Assembly: GCA_029204225.1 (NCBI GenBank)
Contig: CM055106.1
Span: 39,087,827 to 39,151,826 of the forward strand
DNA from: Diphasiastrum complanatum
Lineage: Eukaryota > Streptophyta > Lycopodiopsida > Lycopodiales > Lycopodiaceae
DNA length: 64,000 nucleotides
Reading direction: 5' to 3'
In this document: positions 11,547 through 22,229 of the stretch, piece by piece
Position numbering within the stretch: the first letter of the stretch is position 1
How the letters are laid out: every line of letters begins with the position of its first letter
Translations under genes and position numbers: made by a program
Notes under the pieces: model-generated
The model's input: only the letters and a program-made list of their open reading frames with translations
The model's database searches: none
Told to the model about the DNA's origin: nothing

Positions 11547-12969
11547 TCAATGACCACCAAGTCGAATGCAAAGCGTGTGGGGGCTGGTTTCCGTAGGTCC
11601 AAATGGCTGAACACCCGAAACATGGCAAGAACGCGCCTCTGCCTCACGGACGATGGCTCTAACCCAGGGAAGTGCACCTATGTCCCCCATGAGAAGGTCT
11701 ATGTCGTGCGCTGCACAGTGGGTATGGACGATGTGAGGGAACTCGGCCTCTAGCAGGATACCCATCTGAACGCAGTTGGTGGCATTGTCCGTCACCACCG
11801 TAACGACATGTTGAGGGCCTATGGACAGGATGGAAGACCTGATGACATCGTACATGAACTCTGCAGATATGACTCTCCCCCCCTTGCTGCAATCCATGGC
11901 CCTCAAAAACTGTGTGCCCATGCAGCTGGAGACGAAGATGTTGAGGATCGGCCTCCTCCTGACATCAGTCCAGCCGTCGGACATGATGTTGCAACCGTAT
12001 GTGGCCCAGTGGTGGCGTAGAGGCTCCATCTCTCTAGACAAGGACTCGACCCTATCTCTCAACATGTGTGTGCGGACAACCTCTGAACTAGGGACTCTCC
12101 AGCTAGGGCTGACAGACTGTGCAAGGCGGAAGGCCCTTCTGAAGGGCTCAAAGTCGGTGATGGCAAATGGAAGGTTCAAGTCATAAATCAACCTGGCCAT
12201 AGCCTATGTGGCATCTCTGTCCATGTGTGGCTGATGCGCACCGCGAATGCTCTGCTGCCTAAGATCTCTCCCAGCTGGGTGACGGGTAGCGGACCTCCAG
12301 CATGGTGCACCAACCGTGACGGGAATGGATGATGATGCGATAGGCTAGGCACTAGTGGATGCATCGACTTTAGACGTGGAATGGGGAGAGTGGGATGCAC
12401 TGGTCGGGATGGGTGCAACAGCATAAGTGGGGTGCACTGGTGGAGGGGCAACATCTGGCATCGTATACAAAAACTGCTAGCTAGGGAGGTCATCCGGATG
12501 GGAAGGGAGGGAGGAAGGGATCTCCTCAACATCCTCGAAGGCCCTGTCACTAGCATCCTGGGCCTGCTCGGGTGGCGGAAAGTCCATGAGAAAGTCGTAA
12601 ACTGGGGCAGTGCGAGCAACAGGACGTGGTGGCAGTGGCAACTGGCGGACGCGAGGGGACGGGTTCCACCGGAATGGGTGCAGATGGGGGTGCGTGTGGC
12701 GGAACTGTGAGGGGGATGAGGGGCAGTGGGACTGGACGAGGATGCACAAGACGTGGCCCATAGGTGTCCAGAAGTCACTACCTGACGGGGACAGACATGC
12801 TGCCACAAGGGGCAGCATTCAGTGTGCCACCATTTTTGGCACGTGCACCGAGCAGGTGGCCTTTAAGGCGAGTGAGGGTGGCAACGAACTCGACCAGGCA
12901 ATATCGGCAGCACACGATCCTTGCACCGCTCTTGTTGGACTTGTCGGCAACCCGTCCATAAAAATTCAA
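11547..12969 (-). pseudogene. hAT transposase, N-terminal half: BED finger and DUF659 (fragment A1)
   Basis: Reading leftwards, a BED-type zinc finger (CRYCLVEF...RLKGHLLGARAKN) lies at about 12930-12830. A long Pro/Ser-rich linker follows. The DUF659 core comes next, with GCNIMSDGWTDVRRRPILNI near 11990-11940 and VVTDNATNCVQMGILLEAEF near 11790-11730. CAAHDIDLLMGD closes the conserved part. In hAT transposases the BED finger binds transposon ends, and this core holds part of the catalytic RNase H-like fold. At least one in-frame TAG lies in the linker where D keeps CAG. The part after about 11640 is unrelated in frame. An inactive copy. Confidence 0.75.
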
Positions 12970-13061
12970 AACTAACCTCTAGCCTGTTCTTGACGATCAT
13001 AGATGGTCCCAGTAAGTGTGTTTTCGCTCAAGGAGTTGGAAGGCCAAATCATGAAGAGGCC

Positions 13062-13180
13062 TTACCGTCGGGGGGCGTTGACCCTACCGTTGGGGGGCGT
13101 TGCCCCCAAACCCCCCACCGGAGGGCTACTGCCCCCCGGACCCCCTGTTTCTCGGGGGGCTACCGCCCCCCGACCCCCCT
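13062..13180. repeat. GC-rich block of C7/G7 inverted repeats
   Basis: Runs of G6-7 and C6-7 alternate, for example GGGGGGCGTTGCCCCC and GGGGGGCTACCGCCCCCC, forming several short perfect hairpins in otherwise AT-rich DNA. It lies between the hAT A1 BED exon and the putative hAT end at 13399. Confidence 0.8.
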
Positions 13181-13349
13181 GAACATTTATTGAAAACCAA
13201 AGCAAATAACAACCAAATAGCTATTGCAAATAAGATCTATTTGTGCCCCATCTAGTGCACTTCTGAGAGGCAAAACGTTGGTTTGACCATTGATCCCCTA
13301 AAAACATTTCAGCCATAAGCTATTTTTCCAAAAAAAATAAAAAATAACG

Positions 13350-13399
13350 ATTCTGGGTATAGAAACGCGGTTTTAGAAACGTGTTTCTGGGCATCTACG
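13350..13399. repeat. Putative hAT right end with palindromic GAAACG array
   Basis: GAAACGCGG, GAAACGTGTTTC and a terminal GGGCATCTACG stop directly against ATATATA. The terminal CTACG resembles the ...ACTATG end of element D. It lies outside the transposase N-terminus of A1, as the right end does in D. Confidence 0.4.
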
Positions 13400-14133
13400 A
13401 TATATATAAAGATATTTATGTATACATGCCCGGCAAAAATGTGTACACACCCGGCAAGAATGCGCATATGTCATCAAAAATACCATAAAAAACATATAGT
13501 AAATGTAATGAATTCATTGAATAAACTATCCCCACAATGGTCCTGACCATGGTTTTATAAATAACCTCCAGTTCACTAATGCTTGACGATCTTCTTGAGA
13601 GTCCAAAAAATGACAACTGGTGGTAGACATTCACACTGGCAAATGTAACTGAGTTGGATTCTCTCCTTCCTCTATACTTTCCCTTTTCTTTTCAACATTA
13701 TACACAAAACCCTAAACCCTAGAATGTGCCCAAAATGCTCCCTACTCCTAGCCTTCCAGTGCAATCATTTATTGTACAATGTTTTTGTTAGTTGATTGTT
13801 GACCCTGATTTTTACCTCCACATATCTAGATTGAAATCTGCTTCAATAACAAAGATTGACTATGATTGTTTTGAGTTTACTACAACAAATGGAAGAAGAA
13901 AAGGTTCTCATACATCTCTCACTTATAGACTAAGTGATGATTTTGAACTTTTCATCGTATCCTCACTAAAGCCATAGCTTGAAAGTTGTTTACTCCATAA
14001 GATCTATGAATTTCTAACAATATATAGCTCCTTGGAAAAAGAGCATATGAAAAATACATATATGATTTTTTGTGTACTAGTTGGGATAGTGATGAAAGAT
14101 GAAATCATAAAATTGCCAAAATTATAGTCAACG
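13400..14133. other. AT-rich stretch, no recognised gene
   Basis: It holds a short tandem near 13423-13462 (ATGCCCGGCAAAAATG, then ACACCCGGCAAGAATG). No coding frame is supported. Confidence 0.45.
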
Positions 14134-14201
14134 ATTATGGATCTAGAAATGCGTTTCTAGAAACATTTTTTTCCCAGAAACGCATTTTTGGGGCAACTAT
14201 G
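14134..14201. repeat. Second hAT-like end with palindromic array
   Basis: AGAAATGCGTTTCT, CCCAGAAACGCATTTT and a terminal GGGGCAACTATG stop against (AT)n. The last six bases ACTATG equal the right end of element D. No partner left end is recognised. Confidence 0.4.
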
Positions 14202-15899
14202 ATATATATATATGGTCTAATCTTGCGAAAGAGGACATTAAGCGCCGCACAGACAACAATGATTAAGCAAAATTGTCACTTTTCAAATAGAATGGCTATA
14301 ACCTTAAGAGGCAAAAGAAAGAGCATTGAATTCCCCAGCTTACACATCACAAGCATGCTTAAATATTTTTCTATCTAACAAGAGTAAACATGAAATATAG
14401 TTATAGCACAACATGATTTATTTGATAAATGTTATTAACATATGGAATCCCAATGACCCAGTACTTGTATCACAATTGAATGTATAAGGTCATGAAAGAT
14501 ATATCTATATATCAATATCAATACATGATTGATTTGTTGAATAGTAAAAGATATCAATTCTCACCAAACTCCCACGAAGATGATCCTCAAGAGGGACATT
14601 CGATAGCAACCTTCAAATCAAAAATTTAGGCATTAGAAAAACTATCACTCCTACTTCATGGATCCAACTTAGAAATGCATCAAGCATATAGTCAAACATT
14701 TTCAAGCTAAAATTAGCCAAAAAAACACTTTCAACCTAGTCATAAGAAATACTTATTTTTTAGATTAAAAATCTCAAATAAACAATTAGGAAGCTAAACT
14801 TAGCATCAACTAAGCATAATAAAGATTCTTCTAATCATACATAATAAATACATGTTTAGAGAAAATGCTATGAATTTCTTTGATAGTTACATGAAATGAT
14901 TCCATGAGCAGTTATACTCCATTGCCATATTTGGTATATTGCATGTAGAGCCACTTAGCTAGAATACCATATTATGGCAACTAACCATACATGCAAGTAA
15001 ATTGACTTGGGCCAAAAATTGCTTACCACATCATCCAACCTAACCAATTTCCCTGACTAGATTAGTCCAAGCAAGCACCTTTTCATGGAACTCCCAATCC
15101 CATGAAGTGACATTGGATTGAGCAACATGACCAATTTACAACTTTGCTTTGGTTACAATAGTTCTCAAAGGCAAGCACAGGGCCAAAGAGGCTAGCAAAG
15201 GATAGAATCAAGGTGAGGGCAAATGCACAAAAAACAGAAGGGGAGATATTTTAGTGCTAGTGTGGGATAGGGAGAAGAGGAGACAACTTGAAGTACTACA
15301 TGTTGGTGACCTTAACAAGAAGGAGACGACAATGGGGTAGAGAAAGTAGTTAATGCAATGAGCAAGAGAAATGAGAAAAAGAGAGACATTAGATTGATTA
15401 CTATTATGTATTTCAATGGAGTAAATCCTTAGGGAATGACATTACGACAAATTATACTGAAGAGACTTTCAGCCAACAATTGATGAGGAAAACTCTTGCA
15501 TGAAATATTTTATGCAACTAGAACCCAAAAATCCTAGTGTGTAGGTGTAGTATTATGAGAAGATAAATGTAGTGAATGGGAAGCACACCAGGAAGCGGTG
15601 GTATTTGAGGCCAACTTGAGGCATAAAACTCAAGTTAACAAGTCCGTACAAATCCATGTTGAGAACACAATAACATTCTCGTATTTGAAACTAAATCAAT
15701 ATCATAAAGACTTACGAAACATGTTTAGAAGCCTCCCAAATAAACTTCCAACTATTACGAGCTTTAATGACAAGGCTATGAAGCACACTAAGATTATCCT
15801 TGTCCCATTGTAAAAAAATCACATTGTGATTGTCCCTGGTAAGAAAAATATTTAACTCATTGGCCAATTGTGACTTTATAAAAGGTTGTGAATAGCCGA
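14202..15899. other. AT-rich stretch without recognised genes
   Basis: Many stops in all frames and no motif recognised. Part may belong to the 5' flank of the gypsy relic to the right. Confidence 0.45.
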
Positions 15900-18850
15900 G
15901 TCACTAGTGAAAAGCGATGTGACAGATGCGCTCGTGATTGGCATAGAGATATTGAGAAATTGTTGGACTAACTTCCTAAAATGTAAGAGTCCAATCACAT
16001 GGACATGTGTAATATGTTATATAGGACACTTGGTCCAATACATGAGTGGCATTGTTTTGACAAATATAGCCACTTTTGCAAACTTGCCTATGTGTCAAGG
16101 GCTTGCCAAGTGGCAAGTGTTTTGTGCCTTAGGATGTCAGAATTTGTGTGTGAGCCTTGAAGAATCATTTCTCATTTATTGCTGTGCAACAAAGGTTGGG
16201 AGGAGACTTGTGGTGGTTCTCTCAGGGTTTTACCTACTTTGTGAAGAGATCAATAAAGCGAAAGCTTTTGCATTAATCTTGTGTATCGCAGAAGTAAACT
16301 GTTGTAGCTGCTATCAAAGATAAATTTCCAAGATTATGTGGAGGATTACCTACCGAATGTCCATACACCTAAATTACTTGTAGATTGGAGTTCCAACGTG
16401 CATTTTATATTGATCTTGGGAGCTAGCATCTCATTTCTAGCCATTCTCAAAAGCTAGTGCCTAGATGTTGGATCGCTACTTCCCAGTTAGATGGATAAGA
16501 TCACATACTTGATGACTTTTGGAGATCTCTGATGTTGCCCAAGCCCAAAATTTAGCCTCCTTATTTTGTTTTTGGAGTATAATCAGCTCTACAGAAGTCT
16601 TGATTTCCAATTATTTGTTGTTGGGCAAAAATTGATGCTCCAGAGTTACTTAAGTTGTTCTAGAAGTAGAGGCTGAAGAGTTACACCTTTAAGCCACAAG
16701 ATTTTGTGAAGTTTGATCTTTTCTGGCTAGTTTATGAGAGTCCTAAATTCTGATTGTTGATTGTTAAAGGGGCAACAATGTGCAAAGCTTTGATTTGATT
16801 GTAGAAGGTTAATTCCATCCAATTCTTAGAGGAACAAATTGTTGCCAAATTGTGCTATTGTTTTGTGCAGCACTTTTGCTTGTAGCTATGTGTAGAAGTG
16901 TTTAGCTTGTTGAACTGGCTAGTCTATGCATAGAAGTTTGTAGAGGTGACTTTATTTTGCTTTTGCCTATTGCATCAATATCAATCAAGTACAGAAGCTT
17001 CTAGAGATTCTAGCCATGGTCTCAGAGGTTCGATAATGTTTCAACTAAAGTGGATGCTGTAAAAACCATGCTTAAATAAATTGTGGATCAATTGAAGCCT
17101 AGCAATAGCAAACCTTGCAATGAGCCTGAAAGAGTAATTGAAACTCCAATGGTGGCTATGGAGCCAAATTCCAATTTCAAGTAAAATGGAGGTGCAACTT
17201 GTTGTGACAAAGTGGAAGTGGCCTTGCATCAAAAATTTGAAGTTGCCAAAGCATTATGTTACAATTGCAATGTGAACAAATGATGTAGTGGAAAATTGGT
17301 TGCGTAAGACAAAAAAAGCCTTTCGGATGTGTGGTGTTATAGAAAATTATGAAAAGATTGTTGACACATATTGTCTACAAGAAACTGCACAACGTTGGTG
17401 GGGGGAAGGCAATGCAGCAATGGACTAGTCTACCACAAGCCAATTGGTTGGTCAAAGTGTACACCAATTGATGTCACGTGGCATTGCTCACGATTCCTGA
17501 GGTGTCAACATTTTTACAAGTGTTTCACTTTGTAGAGGTCCTCAGGTAGATTCTGCACCCCATCATCAAGGAGCAACTACATGGATTGCATAATGGCATT
17601 CAATCTAGTCAAATCTTAAGGTGATTAGAAAGGAAATGAAGCTAGTTCTCAAAAGGCAACAGGTTGTACGGATGACCTAGTTCCCAAAGGGGGTCATCAT
17701 CTTTGTTGCTGTCTCTACAAGACCAAGAGCAAGAAAAGCCAAAAACATTGTGCTTTAGACGCTTGGGGCAACATCAGTGAAAAAAAATCCACAAAACCAA
17801 ATGCACACCACATACAATCTTCATTGGACCAGACAGAATAACCCATGCACATGGAAGAGCCACAACAAGAACATGGACAAGATGTTCCACATTTGATGGG
17901 AAGGAAGGTGGGCATGACTCCTCCAAGTACATTTCACAAGCATGGGTATCGATCTCCAAACATGTCTTTGATATTTGTGTATAGACAGTTGTGTGCTTGA
18001 GAATTCCATGAAACACTGGGCCCTCACATAACTTTATGAATCCAGCTTAAATGAGAAAGTTGAATGGAGTGTGAGCACATAAACATTTCAATACATTGAG
18101 ATGGCTAATGGAAAGGACACGAAAGTGTGGAATATGAGATTTGTGAGCATTTCATTAATTATTTAGCTTGAACGAGTTACGAAAGAGTAAGATCTTGAGA
18201 TAAGTCATTTTGTGCAATCTGATGTTGCACTAGAAATTTGTTCACACACCAGGTGGAGACACTTATATTTGGCAGGATTATTTTCCCAAAATTTCAAAAT
18301 TCGAATCCTCCTTTAAAAGTAATAACTTGGGTTAAATTGCATGGGATACTCATGTATACGATTTTCAATACAACAGTGGGCTTCATTCTATCCGTGCCAA
18401 ACAGGATGTGTGTCTTGGAACCATTGTTCTTAGCTTTGTTGTTGTATAAGATACACCGAATACATGCATGCTTGCTCTCTGCTTGATATCTCCACTAGTG
18501 CTAGTGAGAGTAGCACATGGCATGTCCAAACTAGTACTACAACTAATCTAGAGCAAGAAAAAAGGAGAGTTTTTGCCGACGTGTTTATTGATGATTCATC
18601 ATCTATATAACCTCCTAGCAAAAGTATTGCGTATATTATTGAATGGATTCCCAAATTTTGTCCGGTCATTAGGCCACCTTATGAAATGAGTCTAAGAGAG
18701 GCAGAGGAGGCGAGAAAGAAGATCGAGGACTATTTGGCAAAGAGCAGATAAGGCCCACTTTCTCACCTTTTGCCTCGCTAATCATTCTTGTTAAAACTTA
18801 AAAGGAGGATGGATCTTGGTGTACAATTGACAATCCATGACATATTATTA
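15900..18850 (+). mobile_element. Old Ty3/gypsy relic (LTR-like, gag, protease to RT start)
   Basis: An LTR-like segment lies at about 15918-16300. A gag signature lies at about 17280-17425 (ENWLRKTKKAFRMCG, then AQRWWGEG). A protease-RT junction follows at about 18570-18840 (FADVFIDDSS, PPSKSIAYIIEWIP, PVIRPPYEMSLREAEE). The PVIRPPYxMSxxE signature is the usual lead-in to gypsy RT. Order and strand agree across 3 kb, so these are one element. It is heavily broken with many breaks and clearly old. The LTR boundary is uncertain and no second LTR is seen. Confidence 0.65.
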
Positions 18851-19129
18851 CGAGCCACCATAATTGTTTTATGAAAATAAATACAAATAACTTGAACAAT
18901 CATGATGCTTCTTGTTTACCGCCCAACATTATATGCATGTAAGTAAAACTCTCAATAATCAACCCATGAAGGGCCCATAAAGGCACATGCACAACTATGC
19001 CAACACATGCATGACCCCTAAGCTACATCATGTAGAAACAAGGTGAGGACACTAACATGCAATACTAATTAAGATAGCAAACAAGCCAAATAAAGCTCCA
19101 CCATCCATGAAATCTTTCTTATAAACAGA
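18851..19129. other. No recognised feature
   Basis: Short unassigned sequence between the gypsy relic and the hAT B1 fragment. Confidence 0.4.
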
Positions 19130-20231
19130 AACTCAAGGGGGTGCAACATGTGGGCTACGGCATGGATGGGTCGGTGGAAGTAGTCCCATCTGCTCTCCCA
19201 GATCTGCATGATCATGTCCTTCCTGTGACATACAAATTACAATCATCAGTTGTCAGTGTGTCACAACACAAAAGAAACTTCGAAATGCAACGAACTTGAA
19301 TCAAATAAATTACAAAATATTGGAGTCATACATGTCCTTGTCCAAGTCACATCTCTGGATCGCCTCACCGATGCGGTCCATGGACTCGTATATCAGACCA
19401 AGAGTGCACCCCTCGTGGTCTACAAGTCGCAACACATAGAAAATGGGTCGTAGGACCCCCAAAAGCTCTGCTGCCTGGCTCCAAAAATCCTCTCCAAACA
19501 CGATGGTCTAGAAATGCAAAGCATCCACACTGAAGGCCTGGAACTCATCACTAGCAACCATCCTTCACAAATGGTCTCATATTACCAACAGTCGCTCCAA
19601 GACCAAGAAATAGTAGGCAAAGCGGGTGAGTGCTGGCTTCCTCCAACGGCAAGAAGGTGTGGAACAAGGCCCACACACGCTTCTTCCTAGTAACAAAGCT
19701 GACCACGCACATGGCCTGAGACGTGATGTACAACACAAACCGGCAACCAAAAGTTTAGAGAAACACCAAGAGGGGTTAGGAGCTAAGAGCAACATGTGAA
19801 GCATAGAAAGATGGCAAAGCAAGCAAAAAAAATTATACCTAGCGTATCCATGCAAGATCATAGAGGTCGTGGGTGAGGAGGTCTATGCAATGTGCAGCAC
19901 ATGGTGTCCACACAATGTTGGGGTGCTCTCTCGTCAGAATCTCTCCCACCTGCTTGCAATTCATGGCGTTTTCTTTGACAACTTGAACCACGTGCTCCAC
20001 CCCAATGTGCTCAATAACAACCCTGATTGCCTCATAGATAAAGTCAGCTGTAATGGGTCCCACTCCTTGAGTGGCATCCACGCCTTGTAGCAAGTGAGCT
20101 CTGAGCCTAGTAAGCAAAGACCCCACCACAGTGTAGGCACTCCATCTACATGTACATGAGCCTCTATATGTAGCCACATCCCCCTCTGTGAGCTCAACCT
20201 CAGCCCAAATGCCCCTACCAACAACCGGCAT
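19130..20231 (-). pseudogene. hAT transposase (family B, copy 1)
   Basis: It starts MPVVGRGIWAEVELTEGD at 20231. A partial BED finger (CTCRWSAY...RLRAHLLQG) runs straight into the middle of DUF659 (VDATQGVGPITADFIYEAI, later NAMNC, then WTPCAAHCIDLLTHDL). The conserved SDGW segment is absent, so the first exon is an in-frame internal deletion. A donor-like AG|GTATAA follows at about 19836. Further blocks match the later transposase: KPALTRFAYYFLVLERLL near 19620-19570, FWSQAAELLGVLRPIFYVLR near 19495-19430, IWESRWDYFHRPIHAVAHML near 19200-19140. The later blocks are in shifted frames, so the gene is dead. It shares the fold with D but is a different subfamily. Confidence 0.75.
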
Positions 20232-21010
20232 GGTATCAGCAAGAGATCAATCCTGCAAAAGAAACAAACGAGCAGAGGTTCAGTGCAATGCCCAAAACCC
20301 TAAACATCTACATATGCATTATACCGCATTGAATTGCTCAGAACAATTGTGACAAGAAAGCATCCAGAGAAAACCTTAAAAAAATTTGTTTAGTAGTTGG
20401 AATCAAGTTGAAAACACCTGACAGCCTACTACTCATCACAGTGAACATCACAACCATTCTCGTAAGCATGAAAAAACATTGTGTAGCTCCTAAACCGATG
20501 CCTCAAAATCATATCAGAATGAGGGCAAAAAACACGTGGGATTTAGGGTTTAGGGTTTGGAAGCTTCCAGTGCTGACGAATAAAAACAAAACAAACAGCA
20601 TAGGGGTCTCTGTAGGCGTGTAGAAACGCAGTGTAGGCTAAAACATCACCTCAATCAGATGCTTCTCGGCTAGTTCATGAAACAGGCCAAAAAACACATG
20701 GAACTAGGGTTGGTGCCCAAATCCTGCTAGGCGTGCCGTAACAACTAAAACTGACGTGATAGGAATTACTGTGGGCATGGAGAAAGGTGGTCTACAACCA
20801 AAAACCAAGCGATTTTGTTGCCTATAGCTCAATCTAAAAACGTTGAAAAAATGAAGCCTACACTTACCAAAAATCTCCGTTCTTCGATTTTGCTCAATAC
20901 GCAACCCTAATCCGATAAAGCCTATGTGCACTACCTTCGGAACAACGAATAGATCGACACCGTCACACACGAAGATCCGCCTTCATTTGCTAGCAATAGG
21001 CATTTTTTTG
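19130..21010 (-). mobile_element. hAT transposon fragment B1
   Basis: Transposase remains (20231-19130) are preceded on the minus strand by about 770 bp of upstream sequence that is alignable, by eye, with that of B2 (27800-28521). Shared upstream landmarks include AAACCCTAAACATC (20299 and 27863), GCATGAAAAAACAT, and GTGCAC near the outer end. Terminal inverted repeats and target duplications were not found, so the outer limits are approximate. Confidence 0.65.
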
Positions 21011-21376
21011 CCTTTCACTGGGTGCGCGAGAAGAGGCTGCCGTGGCCAGAATATATAGAAAATTTTTTTTTTTGGACTGTCAGCGATTCATGTTGCATAT
21101 TGTTTGTAGTCATAAATAGCAATGCTGAGATACATGTAGCACAGATACTAGGTACATTTTTTTATTTTTTAAGGTTGAATAACATTCTGTTAGATTAAAA
21201 GGACAGCACCCATGACAAATAAACTGCCAAAGCTAGCTTTCCACTAGAACATTTATTACCAACTGTGTCTTGGAAGCAAGTTCTCACAAGAACATGAACA
21301 ACTACCTACCTCTGATCAAATTTTGCAGCATCAATAAGTTCAATCATTAGAAAACATATGGATTCCAATATAATAC
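21011..21376. other. AT-rich spacer
   Basis: Nothing supported apart from A/T runs. A splice-donor-like AGAG|GTAGGT on the minus strand at about 21310 could belong with the candidate exon to the right. Confidence 0.35.
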
Positions 21377-21580
21377 CTGATGCGTGCATGTTGGACCGAA
21401 GCTGACGCTTGACTTTCCAGCTTATCAACAGTAGCAGAAATGTGCTTCTGATTCACATTCACTGAGCCAAGAAGCAGCAAATTCTTGTCCAGCATACGTT
21501 TAACCACACGTAAAGCAATTCCGATACTTTTTGCTTCAATCTCTTTGACTAGAAAAATAAGCGCCTCCAGCTCTTCTGCC
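21377..21580 (-). CDS. Candidate host exon, unknown protein
   Basis: On the minus strand a 204-bp open block lies between a good acceptor (CTTTCAATGTAG|G) and a donor (CATCAG|GTATTA). It would be a symmetric phase-2 exon of 68 codons. The product is a Leu/Lys/Glu-rich helical segment: AEELEALIFLVKEIEAKSIG, then VVKRMLDKNLLLLGSVNVN, then DKLESQASASVQHARI. It has no stop in the frame and reads like conserved protein rather than noise. I do not recognise the family. No flanking exons are certain. It could be part of a gene captured or left between transposons. Confidence 0.35.
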
Positions 21581-22229
21581 CTACATTGAAAGACACTCTT
21601 CATCATCATCAACACAAAAAGCATCTTTCCAGCAAACTACGATAGAGAAGGTTTGATATTCCATGCACTTCCTATCACAAGAGTCTGATTCTTTTGTGAT
21701 TATAATCTTCTCTTTTCCAAAGACGACTATGAAAAAAAACACAATATCCAACCACTTGTATCATAGAAAATATTCAGTCCAACTGTTTTCTATTTATATT
21801 TTCACTTTTCCAAAGAGCAATGTACATAGCATCAAAGAACTCACATTTCAAAATTCAAAGTAATAGTTTATTTTTCTTTCTCTTCCACAGATTATATAAG
21901 CATCAAACATTAAAAGCATACTCATTGCTAAGCATCAGCTCATTTTCTATCCATTGACTACTAATAAACTACCCGTATATAACATAACCTAGCTTTGACA
22001 TGAATTTCTACTTTGGGCCTGATAAAAGGGCGAAAGGCAATATGAGCACTGTCAATCATTCGGCACAGAACTTATACCTATAGATCGATTCGCAGGGAGA
22101 ATCGCTGTATAAAAAAAAATTTGATTAAACCTGCAGAAAAACAGCAATAGGCCGCACACTTGTTTGGGAGAGATAATTTTCCAAATTTCTTGGTAGTTGG
22201 CGGAAATTGGTGATGAATCTCACCAAAGA
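21581..22229. other. AT-rich stretch, no recognised gene
   Basis: No coding or element signal beyond chance frames. Confidence 0.4.

Larger units (their letters stand above)
10693..13399. mobile_element. hAT transposon fragment A1, halves in opposite orientation
   Basis: This contains transposase sequence closely related to that of element D at 57-60 kb. The N-terminal half reads on the minus strand (12969-11547). The C-terminal half reads on the plus strand (10693-11307), to its left, so the two halves converge. In D both halves are on one strand, so one segment here has been inverted or two copies have been joined. A putative right end with palindromic GAAACG arrays stops at 13399 against ATATATA. 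The left end is not recognised. Confidence 0.65.
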
